This document shows, piece after piece, positions 18,227 to 27,785 of a DNA stretch of 64,000 nucleotides (its first letter is position 1; every line of letters begins with the position of its first letter). The stretch is taken from contig CAWGAE010000008.1 of NCBI GenBank assembly GCA_963820395.1, positions 186,001 through 250,000 of the forward strand, in the 5' to 3' direction. The notes beneath the pieces are model-generated. The model was not told the origin of the DNA. It did not search any database and saw nothing but the letters and a program-made list of their open reading frames with translations. The translations under genes and the position numbers were made by a program. This DNA comes from DATFVJ01 sp963820395. GTDB lineage: Bacteria > Actinomycetota > Actinomycetes > Streptosporangiales > Streptosporangiaceae.

Positions 18227-19458
18227 GTGAGCCAGAGCGGGGACCACCTCAAATCCGGCCAGCTCGGCATGGCGGACGTGACGGCCTCGACGGTCGCGAA
18301 CATCGGGCCGGGGATCGACTTCTACTTCGCATTCGGAGTGATCGCGGTCACCGCCGGTGTCGCCGCACCGCTGACGATCGTCGGCGCTGGTGTGGCCGTC
18401 GTGCTCCTGGCTCTTACGGTGGCCGAGTTCACCAAGGCGGAGCCTTCGGCGGGGAGCTTCATCACTTATGTGGAAACCGCGCTCGGCGCCACAGCCGGTG
18501 TCGCCACGGCCCTGCTGGTCACGGTTGGGTACACGGTCGCCATTGCGGGGGTGTTCACCATGTCGGGCGGGATGGTGGCGATGACGCTGTCGCATTACAC
18601 CTCGTGGCATCCCCCGTGGGGGCCGTTGACCCTGGTGTTGACCCTGGGCGCGATCTGGCTGACCGCACGCGGCGTCAAGCTGTCGACCAGTGCGGTGGGC
18701 GCGGCCGTGCTCGTGCAGGTGGCGATCATGGTCGTGGTCTGCATCATTGTCCTGGTGGACCAGCGTGCCCAGTTGTCGGGCATACCGTTTTCCTGGGCGC
18801 ACCTGACCGGTGGCATAGCCGGTTTTTCCGCAGGCTTCCCGCTGGCCCTCTACATGTTCATCGGATGGGAGAACGGCCCCGCGCTCGCCGAGGAGTGCCG
18901 TAATCCGAGACGCACCATACCGAGAGCCCTGTACATCTCGGTGGCGATTGCGGTCGGCCTGTTCGTCTTGTTTGCCTATGCGACCGTCACCGGTTTCAAC
19001 TATGACGTCTCCTCCATCGGGCGCTCATCGGTTCCGTTTCTTACTGTGGCGGATCACTATCTCGGCGGAGCGGCCGTCCTGGCCTGGATCGCCGGAATCG
19101 TCTCCGTGCTCGCCACTCTGGTCGCCGGGGCAGACTCCCAGTCCCGCATGCTCTTCGATGCCGGCCGGACCGGGCTGCTGCCGGCAAAGCTCCGTCACGT
19201 TCGCCCACGGTCCGGCACGCCGGTGAATGCGCTGCTGGTTATGGCAGGCGCGGGCCTGGGGATCATCGGGGTCTGGTGGGTGTCCCACCTCCTCAGCGGG
19301 GACACCGGATCGATGAACCCGGTCGGCGTGTATGCGGAGTGCTCGACGATGGGGACGATCGTGATCCTGTTCGTCTACTTCCTGACGATGCTTTCCCTTC
19401 CCATCTTCATGTGGCGCCGCCACCGGGACTCGTTTTCGCCCTTCCGCCACGTGGCGAT

Positions 19459-21190
19459 GTAGCTATTCAGCCGGTGTCGGCCCTGCCTCGTGGCTTGCGC
19501 CGGGCTGGCCTGTGGTGATTATGCGGCCTTGGTGGCAGCGTGGGGTGTGAGGGCGGGCGGGAGCCAGGGGCCGGTGGTGAACAGCTGGCGCAGGGCGTCG
19601 AGGGCGTCGATGCCCCACTTGGCGGCGGTGGACAGGTATGACTGCGCGATCGCGAACTCGGCCAGGCCCTCGAGGGTGCGCCAGCAGCCGCCTGAGCTGT
19701 GCTGCTGCACCTTGACGGGCCTTACTGATCTTTCCGCCTCGTTGTTCGTGAACTCCGTCACGGCAAGGTCAGTAACGAATCTGAGGATCAGGTCCTCGTA
19801 GTCGCGGAACCGGCGCGCCACCCGTCTCGCGTCACGGGCGGCGCGGGTATGCCGCCGCTGGTTGGCGGCCAGGCCGTCGGCGGCGAGCGCCCGGTAACGG
19901 TCCAGCAGGCCGGCCAGGACGTCCGCGTCGAGGCGGTCCTTCCCGGCCCCGCGCGCCTGGCAGGCGTGGCCATTGGCCTGCAGCAGCAAGTCCGCCATGG
20001 CCGAGGCCCAGCGCTGCTGGGCCGGCTCGAAGTCGTAGATGTCTTTAAGATCACGAAGCAGGTGGGCTCCGCACCAGGCGTGCAGCGCGCCGGTCAGATG
20101 CGAGTAGCCGGCGTACCCGTCACGCATCAGCACGCCGGTGTATCCGGGCAGCACCCCGCCGGCGTCGATGTCGCCGGCGGACCGCCCGGCCACGTGCAGG
20201 CAGGTCAGGTAGCGGGTGCAGGCCACGTGCACGTACGTCAGGCTCTTCGCGGCCCGGGCGGGGGTCTCGTCGGCGTTCAGCGCCGGGGCGGTGCGCAGCA
20301 GCGCCCGGACGTGCTCCATGAACGGCGCCAGCGCGGCGGCGGCGCGGCCGCGGATCCCGGCCATCCACCCGGTGGAGACCTTGATCCCCGCCATCTGGCG
20401 CAGCAGCAGCGCGGCCCGCAGCACCGGCACGTGATGCCCGCAGGCCAGGTTCGCCGCCTGCGCCCGGGTCTCCGGCCCGTACACCACCCGGCTGGTCACA
20501 TCCGCCGGGACCTGCCCGGCGCTGGCCGCCTGACAGCACGGGCACACCTTGGTGATCCTGCGGTACTCGATGATGTACGGCGGGGGCGGCGGGGTGATGT
20601 CCCATCGCTGCCGGCGCTCGGTGCGCACCGCCGGCTCCCCGGTCAGGTCCCGCCCGCACCGCCCACATCCCGCGGGCGCGCACTCAATGGTCTCATCCGG
20701 GTCATCCGCCAGCACCAGCCCTAACGTCCTGCCCGGCGCGCCGGGCTGCTTGCCGGGCTGCCGCCCGGTCTTCTCCCGCAGCGACCGGTCCTTGCTCTTC
20801 TTCGTGTACGGGCTATCCGACGACGGCGGCTTCGAGGAACTGGAGGAGTCGCGCCCCAGCCTGCGCTCTAGCTGCGCGATCCGGTCCGCCTGCCCGGCGA
20901 TCGTCCCCGCCTGCCGGGCGATCACCGCATCCCTGGCTTCCAGCTCGCGCCGATGAGCCCCAGCCATCACCGCCATGCCCTCGCGCAGCTCGCCGATCAG
21001 CTGCTCGGCCGCCTCCAGCCGCACCCGCAGCCCAGCGGCATCAGGCAAACCCGGCGAAGACGGCATGCGCCCTAATGATCAGCAAGCCGACCCGAAGATC
21101 AACGCGACACGCCGGCAACCCCCGCGCCGATCACAACCCGACCGTGATCCGGGTCACGGCCGGCGACACCCACCCCGGCTGAATAGATAC
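19459..21190. mobile_element. IS66-family element with 8-bp target duplication
   Basis: The ends GTAGCTATTCAGCCGG (left) and the inverted GTATCTATTCAGCCGG (right) define a 1732-bp element. The target octamer GTGGCGAT occurs at 19451-19458 and again at 21191-21198, and an 8-bp duplication is the hallmark of IS66. Only the large transposase is carried; the tnpA/tnpB accessory genes of classical IS66 are absent. It sits inside the APC permease gene in opposite orientation. Confidence 0.95.
19519..21066 (-). CDS. IS66-family transposase (TnpC type)
   Basis: A 515-residue protein. The N-terminus is a coiled-coil leucine-zipper-like region (LEAAEQLIGELREGMAVMAG, then AQLERRLGRDSSSSSKPPSSD). A four-Cys zinc finger follows (CAPAGCGRCG, CPCC). 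The catalytic domain has LNADETPAR, LMRDGYAGYSHL and FTNNEAERSVRPVKVQQHSSGG, giving the DD...E triad. The C-terminal SYLSTAAKWGIDALDALRQLF is typical. It is full length and intact, so the element may still be mobile. Confidence 0.95.
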   Translation of the reverse strand: MPSSPGLPDAAGLRVRLEAAEQLIGELREGMAVMAGAHRRELEARDAVIARQAGTIAGQADRIAQLERRLGRDSSSSSKPPSSDSPYTKKSKDRSLREKTGRQPGKQPGAPGRTLGLVLADDPDETIECAPAGCGRCGRDLTGEPAVRTERRQRWDITPPPPPYIIEYRRITKVCPCCQAASAGQVPADVTSRVVYGPETRAQAANLACGHHVPVLRAALLLRQMAGIKVSTGWMAGIRGRAAAALAPFMEHVRALLRTAPALNADETPARAAKSLTYVHVACTRYLTCLHVAGRSAGDIDAGGVLPGYTGVLMRDGYAGYSHLTGALHAWCGAHLLRDLKDIYDFEPAQQRWASAMADLLLQANGHACQARGAGKDRLDADVLAGLLDRYRALAADGLAANQRRHTRAARDARRVARRFRDYEDLILRFVTDLAVTEFTNNEAERSVRPVKVQQHSSGGCWRTLEGLAEFAIAQSYLSTAAKWGIDALDALRQLFTTGPWLPPALTPHAATKAA

Positions 21191-22532
21191 GTGGCGATCC
21201 CGGTCATGGGGTCCCTGACTCTGATCGTCCCGTTCGTCGAGCTGTGCCAGCCTGGGCAGCCCGCGCCCTACAGCGCATTCCCTTTCATCGCACTGGCGAT
21301 CGTGGCGGCAGCCGCCGTGATCGCCTGCCTTGTCGTGCACCGCCACCCGCGCACCGGAGCAGGCGAGGGATCGGCTTTCCCGGGAAGCTGAGCGGGTCGG
21401 ATCGCCCGCTCATGCCGATGAGCGGACGCCTGTCTCGCCCCTCCTGGCCTGCGGCTCGTCCCGCCGCATTGCCCGGCCGACCTCGAGAGGTTAGGAGCCT
21501 GACGTCGTGACGTCCACGTCGCTGGCGCCGACGAACGCCATCCGGTGGTTGTAGGTGATCAGATACACCGTGGTCGGGCCCGCAAAGTCAGTCCGGTCCA
21601 TGAACGCCGAGCCGTCGACGTTGTACGCGTTGTACCAGTCCGTATTGAAAGCCGGTCCGGCTGCCACGTATGCCTGGCCGGCGGGGATCGAGTACTTGCC
21701 CGCAGGAGCCTGTACCGGTGGCGGAGGATCCTTGCGTTGCAGGAACGCCGGCGGGTAGGCGGACGGCTCGGGGTAGGCGGTCACGTATACCGGGATCGAC
21801 GTCTTGCCTGCCTTAGGCGTGATCACCATCGGCGCCGATGCGGGGATGGCGGCGCGATGGATGCCGGGCGGGTTGTAGAACCATGCCTTGCGGCCCGCGA
21901 ACCAGATCGCGGTCCAGTCTCCCTTGCGGCCGGCCACGACGAACTGCTCGCCGGTGGCAGCCTGGTCGCCCCAGTCGTTCGCCCGGATCGTACCCGCCAG
22001 CCCGCCCGGATGCAGGTAGGGGTCGGACAGCAGCGGCGCGGCCGGGTCCGGCGCGGTGCGCAGCCACACGAAACTGGTGGGTTGACGGGGGAACGGGGCG
22101 TAGAAGTCCGCCGGGCAGTCCTGGTGCACCAGGTCCGGCCATTCGTCCCCGTGGTAGGGACCGGGGTAGGGGGTGGGGCCCTGGATGGGCTGGCAGCCGG
22201 TGACGACCTGCCGGTTCGCCTGGAAGACCGGGTCGATCGTCACCACATCGCTCGTTCGCGGCGCGGTCTGCCTGATCGGCGCGCCGGCCACGTCCATGAA
22301 GCGGGCCCAGTCCCAGTACGGGCCCGGATCCCAGTGCTGGGTCGCGATGGTCTGCTCCGACCCGCCGGGGATGTTGTCGTGGCCCAGGATGTGCGCCCGG
22401 TCGAGCGGGATGCCGAACCGCTTGGCCAGGTATTTCACCAGCTTGGCGGTGGCCTGGTACATCGCGCCGGTGTACCAGGTGTGCCCGTTGGGCTGCCCCG
22501 CGTTTTCCGGACAGGCATTTCTTGAGCTATTT

Positions 22533-23441
22533 TTATGCTGCCGCCTGATTGCTCAGGTACTGGTCCAGCACCTCTTGCGGGGTCCGGTATCCAAGTCCTG
22601 AGTGGAGACGGTTCCGATTGTAGCGGATCTCGATGTACCGTGCAATGTCCTCCCGGGCCTTCCGCCGTGTCGGGTACATAGTGCGGTGCACACGCTCAAC
22701 TTTCAGTGCGCCGTTGAACGATTCCGCGAGAGCATTGTCATAGCAGATCCCGGTACGGCCGACGGACTGCCGTATCCCGAGGCTCTCGAGCACCCCTGCA
22801 AACTCGGCAGAAGTATAGTTACTCCCGCGGTCTGAGTGGAATATGGCTCCCTCCGGAAGGCTGAGATTACGGGCGGCCATCTCGATGGCCGCGGAGATCA
22901 GCGGTGTCTTGTAATTATCGTCCATCGCCCAGCCAACCACTTTCCGGCTGGCGCAGTCGATCACCGTGGCGAGGAAAAGCCATCCCTGCCACGTTGCGAT
23001 ATAGGTGATGTCACCGACCATTTTCTCGCCCGGTACCTGCGCGGTGAAGTCGCGGCCGACCAGGTCCGGGATCGGCCCGGCCGGGCCGCCCTCGGTCAGG
23101 CTGTGCCGCCACGGCCTCGGCTGGCATGGCTCCAGGCCCAGCTCGCGCATGAGCTTGCGGACCAGCTCCGGGCCGCATGGGACATCCCAGCGCTCCAGCT
23201 GGGCGTGCACCCTGCGGTACCCGTAGGTGCCGTCGGCGTCCTCGAAGATCTTGGTGATCAGGAGCCTGAGCTGCCTCCTTCTTTCTTCCGCGGCGGATTC
23301 CTGCCGAGACCGCCATTCATAAAATCCTGATGGTGATACGCCCAGCCACCGGCACATGTTCTGGATCGTAGGAGCGCTATCCACATCCGTGGCGCATGCG
23401 TCAGCGTACTCAGCCTCGATAAGCTCGTATTTCTCGCTCAC
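22533..23441 (-). CDS. IS3 transposase OrfB
   Basis: A 302-residue rve-type integrase-fold transposase. An N-terminal HTH_21-like region is present (MCRWLGVSPSGFYEWRSRQ, GTYGYRRVHAQLERWDVPCG). The catalytic triad lies in GDITYIATWQGWLFLATVIDCASRKVVGWA, IFHSDRGSNYTS and YDNALAESFNGALKVE. The C-terminus IEIRYNRNRLHSGLGYRTPQEV is the standard IS3 end. Its ATG overlaps the stop of orfA (ATGA), so it may be made by reinitiation or by programmed frameshifting. Confidence 0.95.
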   Translation of the reverse strand: MSEKYELIEAEYADACATDVDSAPTIQNMCRWLGVSPSGFYEWRSRQESAAEERRRQLRLLITKIFEDADGTYGYRRVHAQLERWDVPCGPELVRKLMRELGLEPCQPRPWRHSLTEGGPAGPIPDLVGRDFTAQVPGEKMVGDITYIATWQGWLFLATVIDCASRKVVGWAMDDNYKTPLISAAIEMAARNLSLPEGAIFHSDRGSNYTSAEFAGVLESLGIRQSVGRTGICYDNALAESFNGALKVERVHRTMYPTRRKAREDIARYIEIRYNRNRLHSGLGYRTPQEVLDQYLSNQAAA

Positions 23442-23728
23442 CGATGCTCCCTCGCAAAGTACGCCGCTGCTTTTTTCAGGAACGCATTTTCCTGCTCCAG
23501 CTCCTTTACCCGTCGTTCCAATTCGTTCAGCCGCGCCCGGTGCGGCATGTCCAGCGGCAGCTCTTCCCCCGAATGCTTCCGCCGGTAAGCCTTAACCCAG
23601 TAGCCGAGCGTCGACTCGTTTATGCCGATCTTCCGCGCCACCTCAGCGACCGGCCGCGAACCGTCAATGACCAGCCGGGAAGCTTCTTCGCGGAATTCGG
23701 GCGTATATTTCTTGCTTTTCCCCGTCAC
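23438..23728 (-). CDS. IS3 transposase OrfA
   Basis: A 96-residue DNA-binding subunit. It has a helix-turn-helix (YTPEFREEASRLVIDGSRPVAEVARKIGINESTLGYWVKAYR) followed by a leucine zipper (LNELERRVKELEQENAFLKKAAAYFA). It precedes and overlaps orfB. It looks complete. Confidence 0.93.
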   Translation of the reverse strand: MTGKSKKYTPEFREEASRLVIDGSRPVAEVARKIGINESTLGYWVKAYRRKHSGEELPLDMPHRARLNELERRVKELEQENAFLKKAAAYFAREHR

Positions 23729-24924
23729 CCGTTCCCCGTCCTTTCCGGTAAGACCCTAATGGATCCTGATCCGGAAAGCTCGGGGCACCCCACGTCGATC
23801 GCGAAACCCTCCTGCTCGATGCCGATGGAGTGCTGGTAGAAGGACTCGTTCCTGGTGTCCCAGGCGATGTCCCCGACCGGCATCATCTGGACAACTTGTC
23901 CATCCGAGAACACTTCGTAGTGCGCGCTGGCGAGGTAGGCCGGATCATGGAAAGCCGAAAGGGTAGTGTCCCCGGTCGACTCGTTGTCGTGCAGCGTGAT
24001 GTAGCGGATGGGCAGGTTCTTAGGGCGGTCCGCGATGTCGTGGTCGCCGTAGTCGTTCTTGTGGCTGCCGTACCGCCAGTAGCCGTTCGGGCTGTAGGTG
24101 CAGCGCAGATCGGCGGGGCATTCCGGGTCGCCGAGCTGGGCCGGATCATGCACGGAATCGGGGGGCGGCACGATGATGGGCGCTAGCTGGAGCCGGGCGG
24201 CGGCGGCACGGTCGGGGATGACGCGGGGGTCCGGCGGCAAGACGATCGCCTGCCCGTCCTGCGTGATGCGCTGCGCGCCGGACCGGATGGTGGCGTAGAC
24301 CTCGTCGGCGAATATCTGCGCCACGTCCGGCTGCGCCGCCTGCGAATACCTGGCGACCGCCACGTACCAGCCGCTCGGATCGGCCGGCAGCACGCGGTGG
24401 TTGTAGTGCTTCTCGTAGGAAGCGAGGAGCGCGGCGCCGGCCCGGATGTTCTGCGTGTCATCGGTTTCGGCGGTCGCGCTGTCCACCCCAGCCAGCGCCG
24501 CGGCGGGAGCGGCGGTGTGCATGGCCGGCGAGTTCAGCAGGTCAGGCGTGCGCAGCGGGCTGGTGAAGCCGTCCCTGGCCAGGTCGGCCCGGGTGAGATC
24601 GGTGAGGTTCATCGGGCCATAACCGGCCGCGTAGCTCGGCCTGCCGCCATGGGCTTCCCACTGCGTCTCGTCGTAGGAGACGGCGAGCAGCACCTGTACC
24701 GGCACCTGGAATTCGGCGGCGGCGGCCTGGAATGCCTGCTGGCGGCTGTCCGATGCGGTCGCGCTGACGTGGCGGCCCGCGCCGCTGGCTGGGGCCTTCG
24801 CCATGGCAGGCGCCGCCAGCGCGACCGTGGCGACCGCCGTGGCGCGTGTCGCGAGGACCGCGAGCCGCCCGCGCCGGCCGCCCGGTTGGCGCACCTTTGA
24901 TGAGCAGCTGCAGAGTGCGGACAT

Positions 24925-25146
24925 CAGACGGACCTTCAGATCGCGCGCTTGCACCTGAACGCCTTATGGTTCAGCAATGGCCGAAAAGTCATACAAATCA
25001 ACCAGCATTACTGGCCGAACGCCTTTACAGATGCTTAAAGGCCTGCGAACATGCGGACTGACAGTACCACTTAATAAACTGCTGCGGGCAATGTTGCATT
25101 GGTCGATCCTGGACACTGGTTGGGTGGCTGCATCTGGTAGGAGCTC
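24925..25146. other. Short gap with an odd AT-leaning segment
   Basis: This holds the amidase upstream region and a stretch of lower GC (24975-25090) that reads AEKSYKSTSITGRTPLQML in one frame. No gene is supported. The segment next to the IS6 remnant may include its left end. Confidence 0.3.
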
Positions 25147-25775
25147 GGTCTTTGCTGGCTGCCGGGTTCCCGCGCGAGGTGATCTCGGTCGCGGTCCGCT
25201 GGTACCTGTGTTACGGCCTGTCCTACCGGGACGTCGAGGAGCTTCTGGGCGAACGCGGTGTCACCGTCGATCACGTCACCGTCTACCGGTGGGTGCAGCG
25301 GTTCGCCCCGGAGTTCATCGAGGGGGCCCGGCCGTGCCGCCGCGCTCCCGGTGACCGGTGGTTCGTCGATGAGACCTGGATGTCGGTGGCGATCTCGTAG
25401 TGGCCGCGGCGCAGGTTCTGGATGAAGGCATGACCGGCGGCCAGGATCCGCGCTGACCGGTGCCGCTTCAGCCCGCGCATCGGCCGCAATCGCGCCTTCA
25501 GCCGGCCATGATCCGCCTCGACCGGGTTGTTCGGATACTGCTCAGCGACGTGCACTGCCGAGGGCACCAGTTCATCGAGCACCCGCGGGTAAACGGGCGC
25601 ACGGGCGGTCGTGACCTCCACCGGGATCGTGCCCGCCCTCATTGCCCGGGCGAAGAACCGCCGCGCGGCCGCCAGGTCGCGCCTTGCTGATAGCAGGACA
25701 TCGATGACCTGCCCGTGCCGATCGATCGCCGGGTAGAGATAAGTCCACTGGCCCCGCGACCTTCACGGGCTCGGT
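25147..25775. pseudogene. IS6-family transposase with inverted distal part
   Basis: The N-terminal ~80 residues read on the plus strand (25152-25380): FPREVISVAVRWYLCYGLSYRDVEELLGERG, then VYRWVQRFAPEF, then GDRWFVDETWM. The rest reads on the minus strand from about 25770 down to 25381: VKVAG, then TYLYPAIDRHGQVIDVLLSARRDLAAARRFFARAM, then EADHGRLKARLRPMRGLKRHRSA, then FIQNLRRGHYEIATD. The two halves meet head-on near 25380. This is a local inversion of everything after the first catalytic Asp, plus a one-base deletion near 25755. The transposase cannot be made. Confidence 0.85.
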
Positions 25776-25793
25776 TCCGAGCTCTGTTCCCGT

Positions 25794-26147
25794 GTGACCA
25801 TTCATGTCTTGCTGGCGCCGCGGGTACTGGCTGTGAGCGTGACGCTATGTGTCTTGCTGTGGGTGCGGCCCGGCGCGGAGGATGCCGTCATCGCCTACGA
25901 GGACCAGGTTCTGGACTTCGTTCCCGGGCACGGAGGCCGGGTGCTGCAGCGCGCGAGGAGCGACGGTTGTGGCGGGCAGTCGCTGGAGATCCAGCTTTTC
26001 GAGTTTCCGTCTGCGGAGGCACTCGATGGATACATGACCGGTGAGCGGCGGATTTCTCTGGCTGATCAACGAGACCAGGCCATCGGGAGAACCGCGCGGG
26101 CCCTTTTCTGTGGGGAAGCGGCAAATAGCCAGATTTCCTGGCCGTAG
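25794..26147 (+). CDS. Dimeric alpha/beta-barrel (DUF1330-like) protein
   Basis: A 117-residue frame whose core VTLCVLLWVRPGAEDAVIAYEDQVLDFVPGHGGRVLQRARSDG, then LEIQLFEFPSAEALDGYM, then LADQRDQAI matches small ferredoxin-fold proteins of the DUF1330/EthD kind. The likely start is the GTG at 25833, giving about 105 residues; the first 13 residues probably overlap old IS6 sequence. The C-terminal 20 residues (ARALFCGEAANSQISWP) do not look like the family end, so the tail may have been replaced by a frameshift or rearrangement. The function is unknown. Confidence 0.6.
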   Translation: MTIHVLLAPRVLAVSVTLCVLLWVRPGAEDAVIAYEDQVLDFVPGHGGRVLQRARSDGCGGQSLEIQLFEFPSAEALDGYMTGERRISLADQRDQAIGRTARALFCGEAANSQISWP

Positions 26148-26239
26148 GTCCGCCGTGTTCGCAGACCTAGTGCTCTGTGCGCATCGCAGCCGCCGGGCGA
26201 CAGTTGGCACATAGCGGCAATCCTGCCCGGGAGGCGACT

Positions 26240-26566
26240 GTGAGGCAAGACTTCAAGGGTATCGCTGAGGCCCTCGGCTTGAGGCGGCGCGCCCCGATCC
26301 TGGCCGCGCCGTTGCCGGTCCGGGGCGACGTCCACATCCAGGCCCAGCGCTGTAAGGGCTGCGAGCTGTGCATTGAGTGCTGCCCGGTCCACGTGCTGCG
26401 GCGATCGGAGAGCTACAACGACGCCGGCTACCACTACCCGGTGGTGACGGCCGATGAGTGCGTCTGCTGCCAGGCCTGTTACAAGATCTGCCCGGACCTG
26501 GCCATTTTCGCGGTGCTGCGCGAGACGGCGGCCGGGGAGACGGCAAGCGCGGAGGTGCGGCCGTGA
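26240..26566 (+). CDS. 2-oxoacid:ferredoxin oxidoreductase delta subunit (two 4Fe-4S)
   Basis: A 108-residue ferredoxin-like subunit that opens the electron-transfer operon. It has two CxxCxxCxxxC motifs (CKGCELCIECCP and CVCCQACYKICP) that bind two 4Fe-4S clusters. It starts at a GTG preceded by GGGAGGCGAC. Upstream in-frame sequence has no protein character. In KOR/OFOR enzymes this subunit passes electrons from the thiamine-diphosphate subunit to ferredoxin. Its stop overlaps the GTG of the alpha-subunit gene (GTGA), so the two are translated together. Confidence 0.9.
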   Translation: MRQDFKGIAEALGLRRRAPILAAPLPVRGDVHIQAQRCKGCELCIECCPVHVLRRSESYNDAGYHYPVVTADECVCCQACYKICPDLAIFAVLRETAAGETASAEVRP

Positions 26567-27783
26567 ACGTGACACAACGGGAGAGCAGAGGTGCGGCGAT
26601 GACAGCCACGCTCAGCGGGACACACTTCATGCTCGGCGACAACGCCATCGCCGAGGGTGCCATCGCGGCCGGCTGCCGCTTCTTCGGCGGCTACCCGATC
26701 ACCCCCTCGACCGAGGTCGCTGAGCGGATGGCGCTGCGGCTGCCGCAGATCGGCGGCGTCTACGTCCAGATGGAAGACGAGATCGCCTCTATCGCCGCGA
26801 TCTTGGGCGGGTCGTGGGCCGGCCAGAAGGCGATGACCGCCACTTCTGGCCCCGGCTTCTCGCTGATGATGGAGAACCTGGGCCTGGGAATCATCACCGA
26901 GACGCCGTGTGTGGTCTGCAATGTGCAGCGGGGTGGTCCCTCGACCGGGCTGCCGACCCTGGTCGCCCAGGGCGACATGCAGCAGGCCAGGTGGGGGTCG
27001 CACGGGCACTACGAGATCATCGCGGTGGTTCCGTGGTCGGTGCAGGAGTGTTTCGATCTCACCATCCGGGCCTTCAACCTGGCCGAACGGTACCGGACGC
27101 CGGTACTGGTGATGGCGGACGCCGAGATCGGCCATGTGACCGAGAAGCTGGTTGTCCCGCCCGAAGACCAGATCGAGGTCTGGAGCCGCAAGGGCCCGGC
27201 CGGGCCCGCCGCGGGGTACCAGACCTTCGCGCCCGATGACGACCTGATCCCGCCGATGGCGCTGGCGGGCCGGGGCTACCACTTGTTCGTGGAGAGCCTG
27301 ACGCACACCGAGCAGGGTTATCCGGCCGCTACCGCCCCCGTCCAGCAGGCGCTGGTGACGCGGCTGAACGAGAAGATCCGCCGCCACCGGTTCGACATCT
27401 ACGACGTGGATGAGCGGGACGTGGACGGCGCTGAGGTGGTGGTGGTCTGCTACGGCATCTCGGCCCGGATCGCGGCTCACGCCATCGAGCTCGCGCGCGG
27501 GCGCGGGCTCAAGGTGGGCATGTTCCGGCTCCGCACGGCGTGGCCGTTCCCCGATGAGCGGATCCGGGAGCTGTCGGCGGCAATCCGCGGTTTCGTGGTG
27601 CCCGAGATCAACCTCGGCCAGATGTCGCGCGAGGTGGAACGCTGCGCGGCGGACGCCTGCGCGGTGGCCACCGTCACCCACCCCGGGGGCGACATCCACG
27701 AGCCCGGGCAGATCCTGGAGGCGATCATCGCCACCGCGGAGGGCCGTTCGCCGACCCGGGCCAGTCTGACAGGAGCGCGGTAG
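26563..27783 (+). CDS. 2-oxoacid:ferredoxin oxidoreductase alpha subunit
   Basis: About 406 residues. The pyrimidine-binding and domain II/III features of KorA are clear: HFMLGDNAIAEGAIAAGCRFFGGYPITPSTEVAE, then VQMEDEIASIAAILGGSWAGQKAMTATSGPGFSLMMENLGLGI, then RGGPSTGLPT, then WGSHGHYEIIAVVP, then VVVVCYGISARIA and GLKVGMFRLRTAWPFP. The GTG at 26563 has a strong GGAGGTG and is coupled to the preceding stop; an ATG at 26599 is an alternative. With the beta subunit it would interconvert 2-oxoglutarate and succinyl-CoA (or a related 2-oxoacid) using ferredoxin. Substrate choice between 2-oxoglutarate and others is inferred from the four-subunit layout. Confidence 0.92.
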   Translation: MNVTQRESRGAAMTATLSGTHFMLGDNAIAEGAIAAGCRFFGGYPITPSTEVAERMALRLPQIGGVYVQMEDEIASIAAILGGSWAGQKAMTATSGPGFSLMMENLGLGIITETPCVVCNVQRGGPSTGLPTLVAQGDMQQARWGSHGHYEIIAVVPWSVQECFDLTIRAFNLAERYRTPVLVMADAEIGHVTEKLVVPPEDQIEVWSRKGPAGPAAGYQTFAPDDDLIPPMALAGRGYHLFVESLTHTEQGYPAATAPVQQALVTRLNEKIRRHRFDIYDVDERDVDGAEVVVVCYGISARIAAHAIELARGRGLKVGMFRLRTAWPFPDERIRELSAAIRGFVVPEINLGQMSREVERCAADACAVATVTHPGGDIHEPGQILEAIIATAEGRSPTRASLTGAR

Positions 27784-27785
27784 CC

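Larger units (their letters stand above)
18227..21391 (+). pseudogene. APC-family amino acid permease split by IS66
   Basis: The front part (18227-19458) encodes 410 residues with a GTG start. It has the typical opening MADVTASTVANIGPGIDFYFAFGVI, then SAGSFITYVETALG, then LYMFIGWENGPALAEECRNPRRTIPRAL, and about ten membrane segments, ending in FSPFRHVA. The tail (21199-21391) supplies IPVMGSLTLIVPFVELC and one more pair of hydrophobic segments. Removing the IS66 element and one copy of the 8-bp duplication rejoins the frame exactly to 474 residues, a normal size for an amino acid/polyamine permease. The interrupted product would stop two codons past the junction, without the last membrane segments, so function is probably lost. 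Confidence 0.9.
22504..23777. mobile_element. IS3-family element
   Basis: A two-gene IS3 element, orfA and orfB on the minus strand, with an 8-bp perfect terminal inversion TTTCCGGA/TCCGGAAA (22504-22511 and 23770-23777) that continues imperfectly inward (CAGG). Taking these ends gives 1274 bp, and excising it restores the amidase reading frame. No clean 3-4 bp target duplication is visible at these ends, so the true boundary may differ by a few bases. Confidence 0.8.
21491..24924 (-). pseudogene. Secreted N-acetylmuramoyl-L-alanine amidase split by IS3
   Basis: The N-terminal piece (24924-23778) has a signal-peptide-like start (RLAVLATRATAVATVALAAP, then AMAKA). A helical region resembling lysozyme-like exolytic domains follows (FQVPVQVLLAVSYDETQWEAHGG), and then the start of an Amidase_2 zinc domain (PIRYITLHDNESTGDTTLSAF, then ASAHYEVFSDGQVVQMMPVGDIAWDTRNESFYQHSIGIEQEGFA). 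The C-terminal piece (22503-21491) continues with YLAKRFGIPLDRAHILGHDNIPG and SH3-like repeats (FVWLRTAPDP, then FVVAGRKGDWTAIWFAGRKAWFYNPPG). Removing 22504-23777 leaves one open frame of exactly 720 codons. A GTG at 24954 is an alternative start. The enzyme would cleave the amide bond between MurNAc and the peptide stem outside the cell. Confidence 0.88.
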
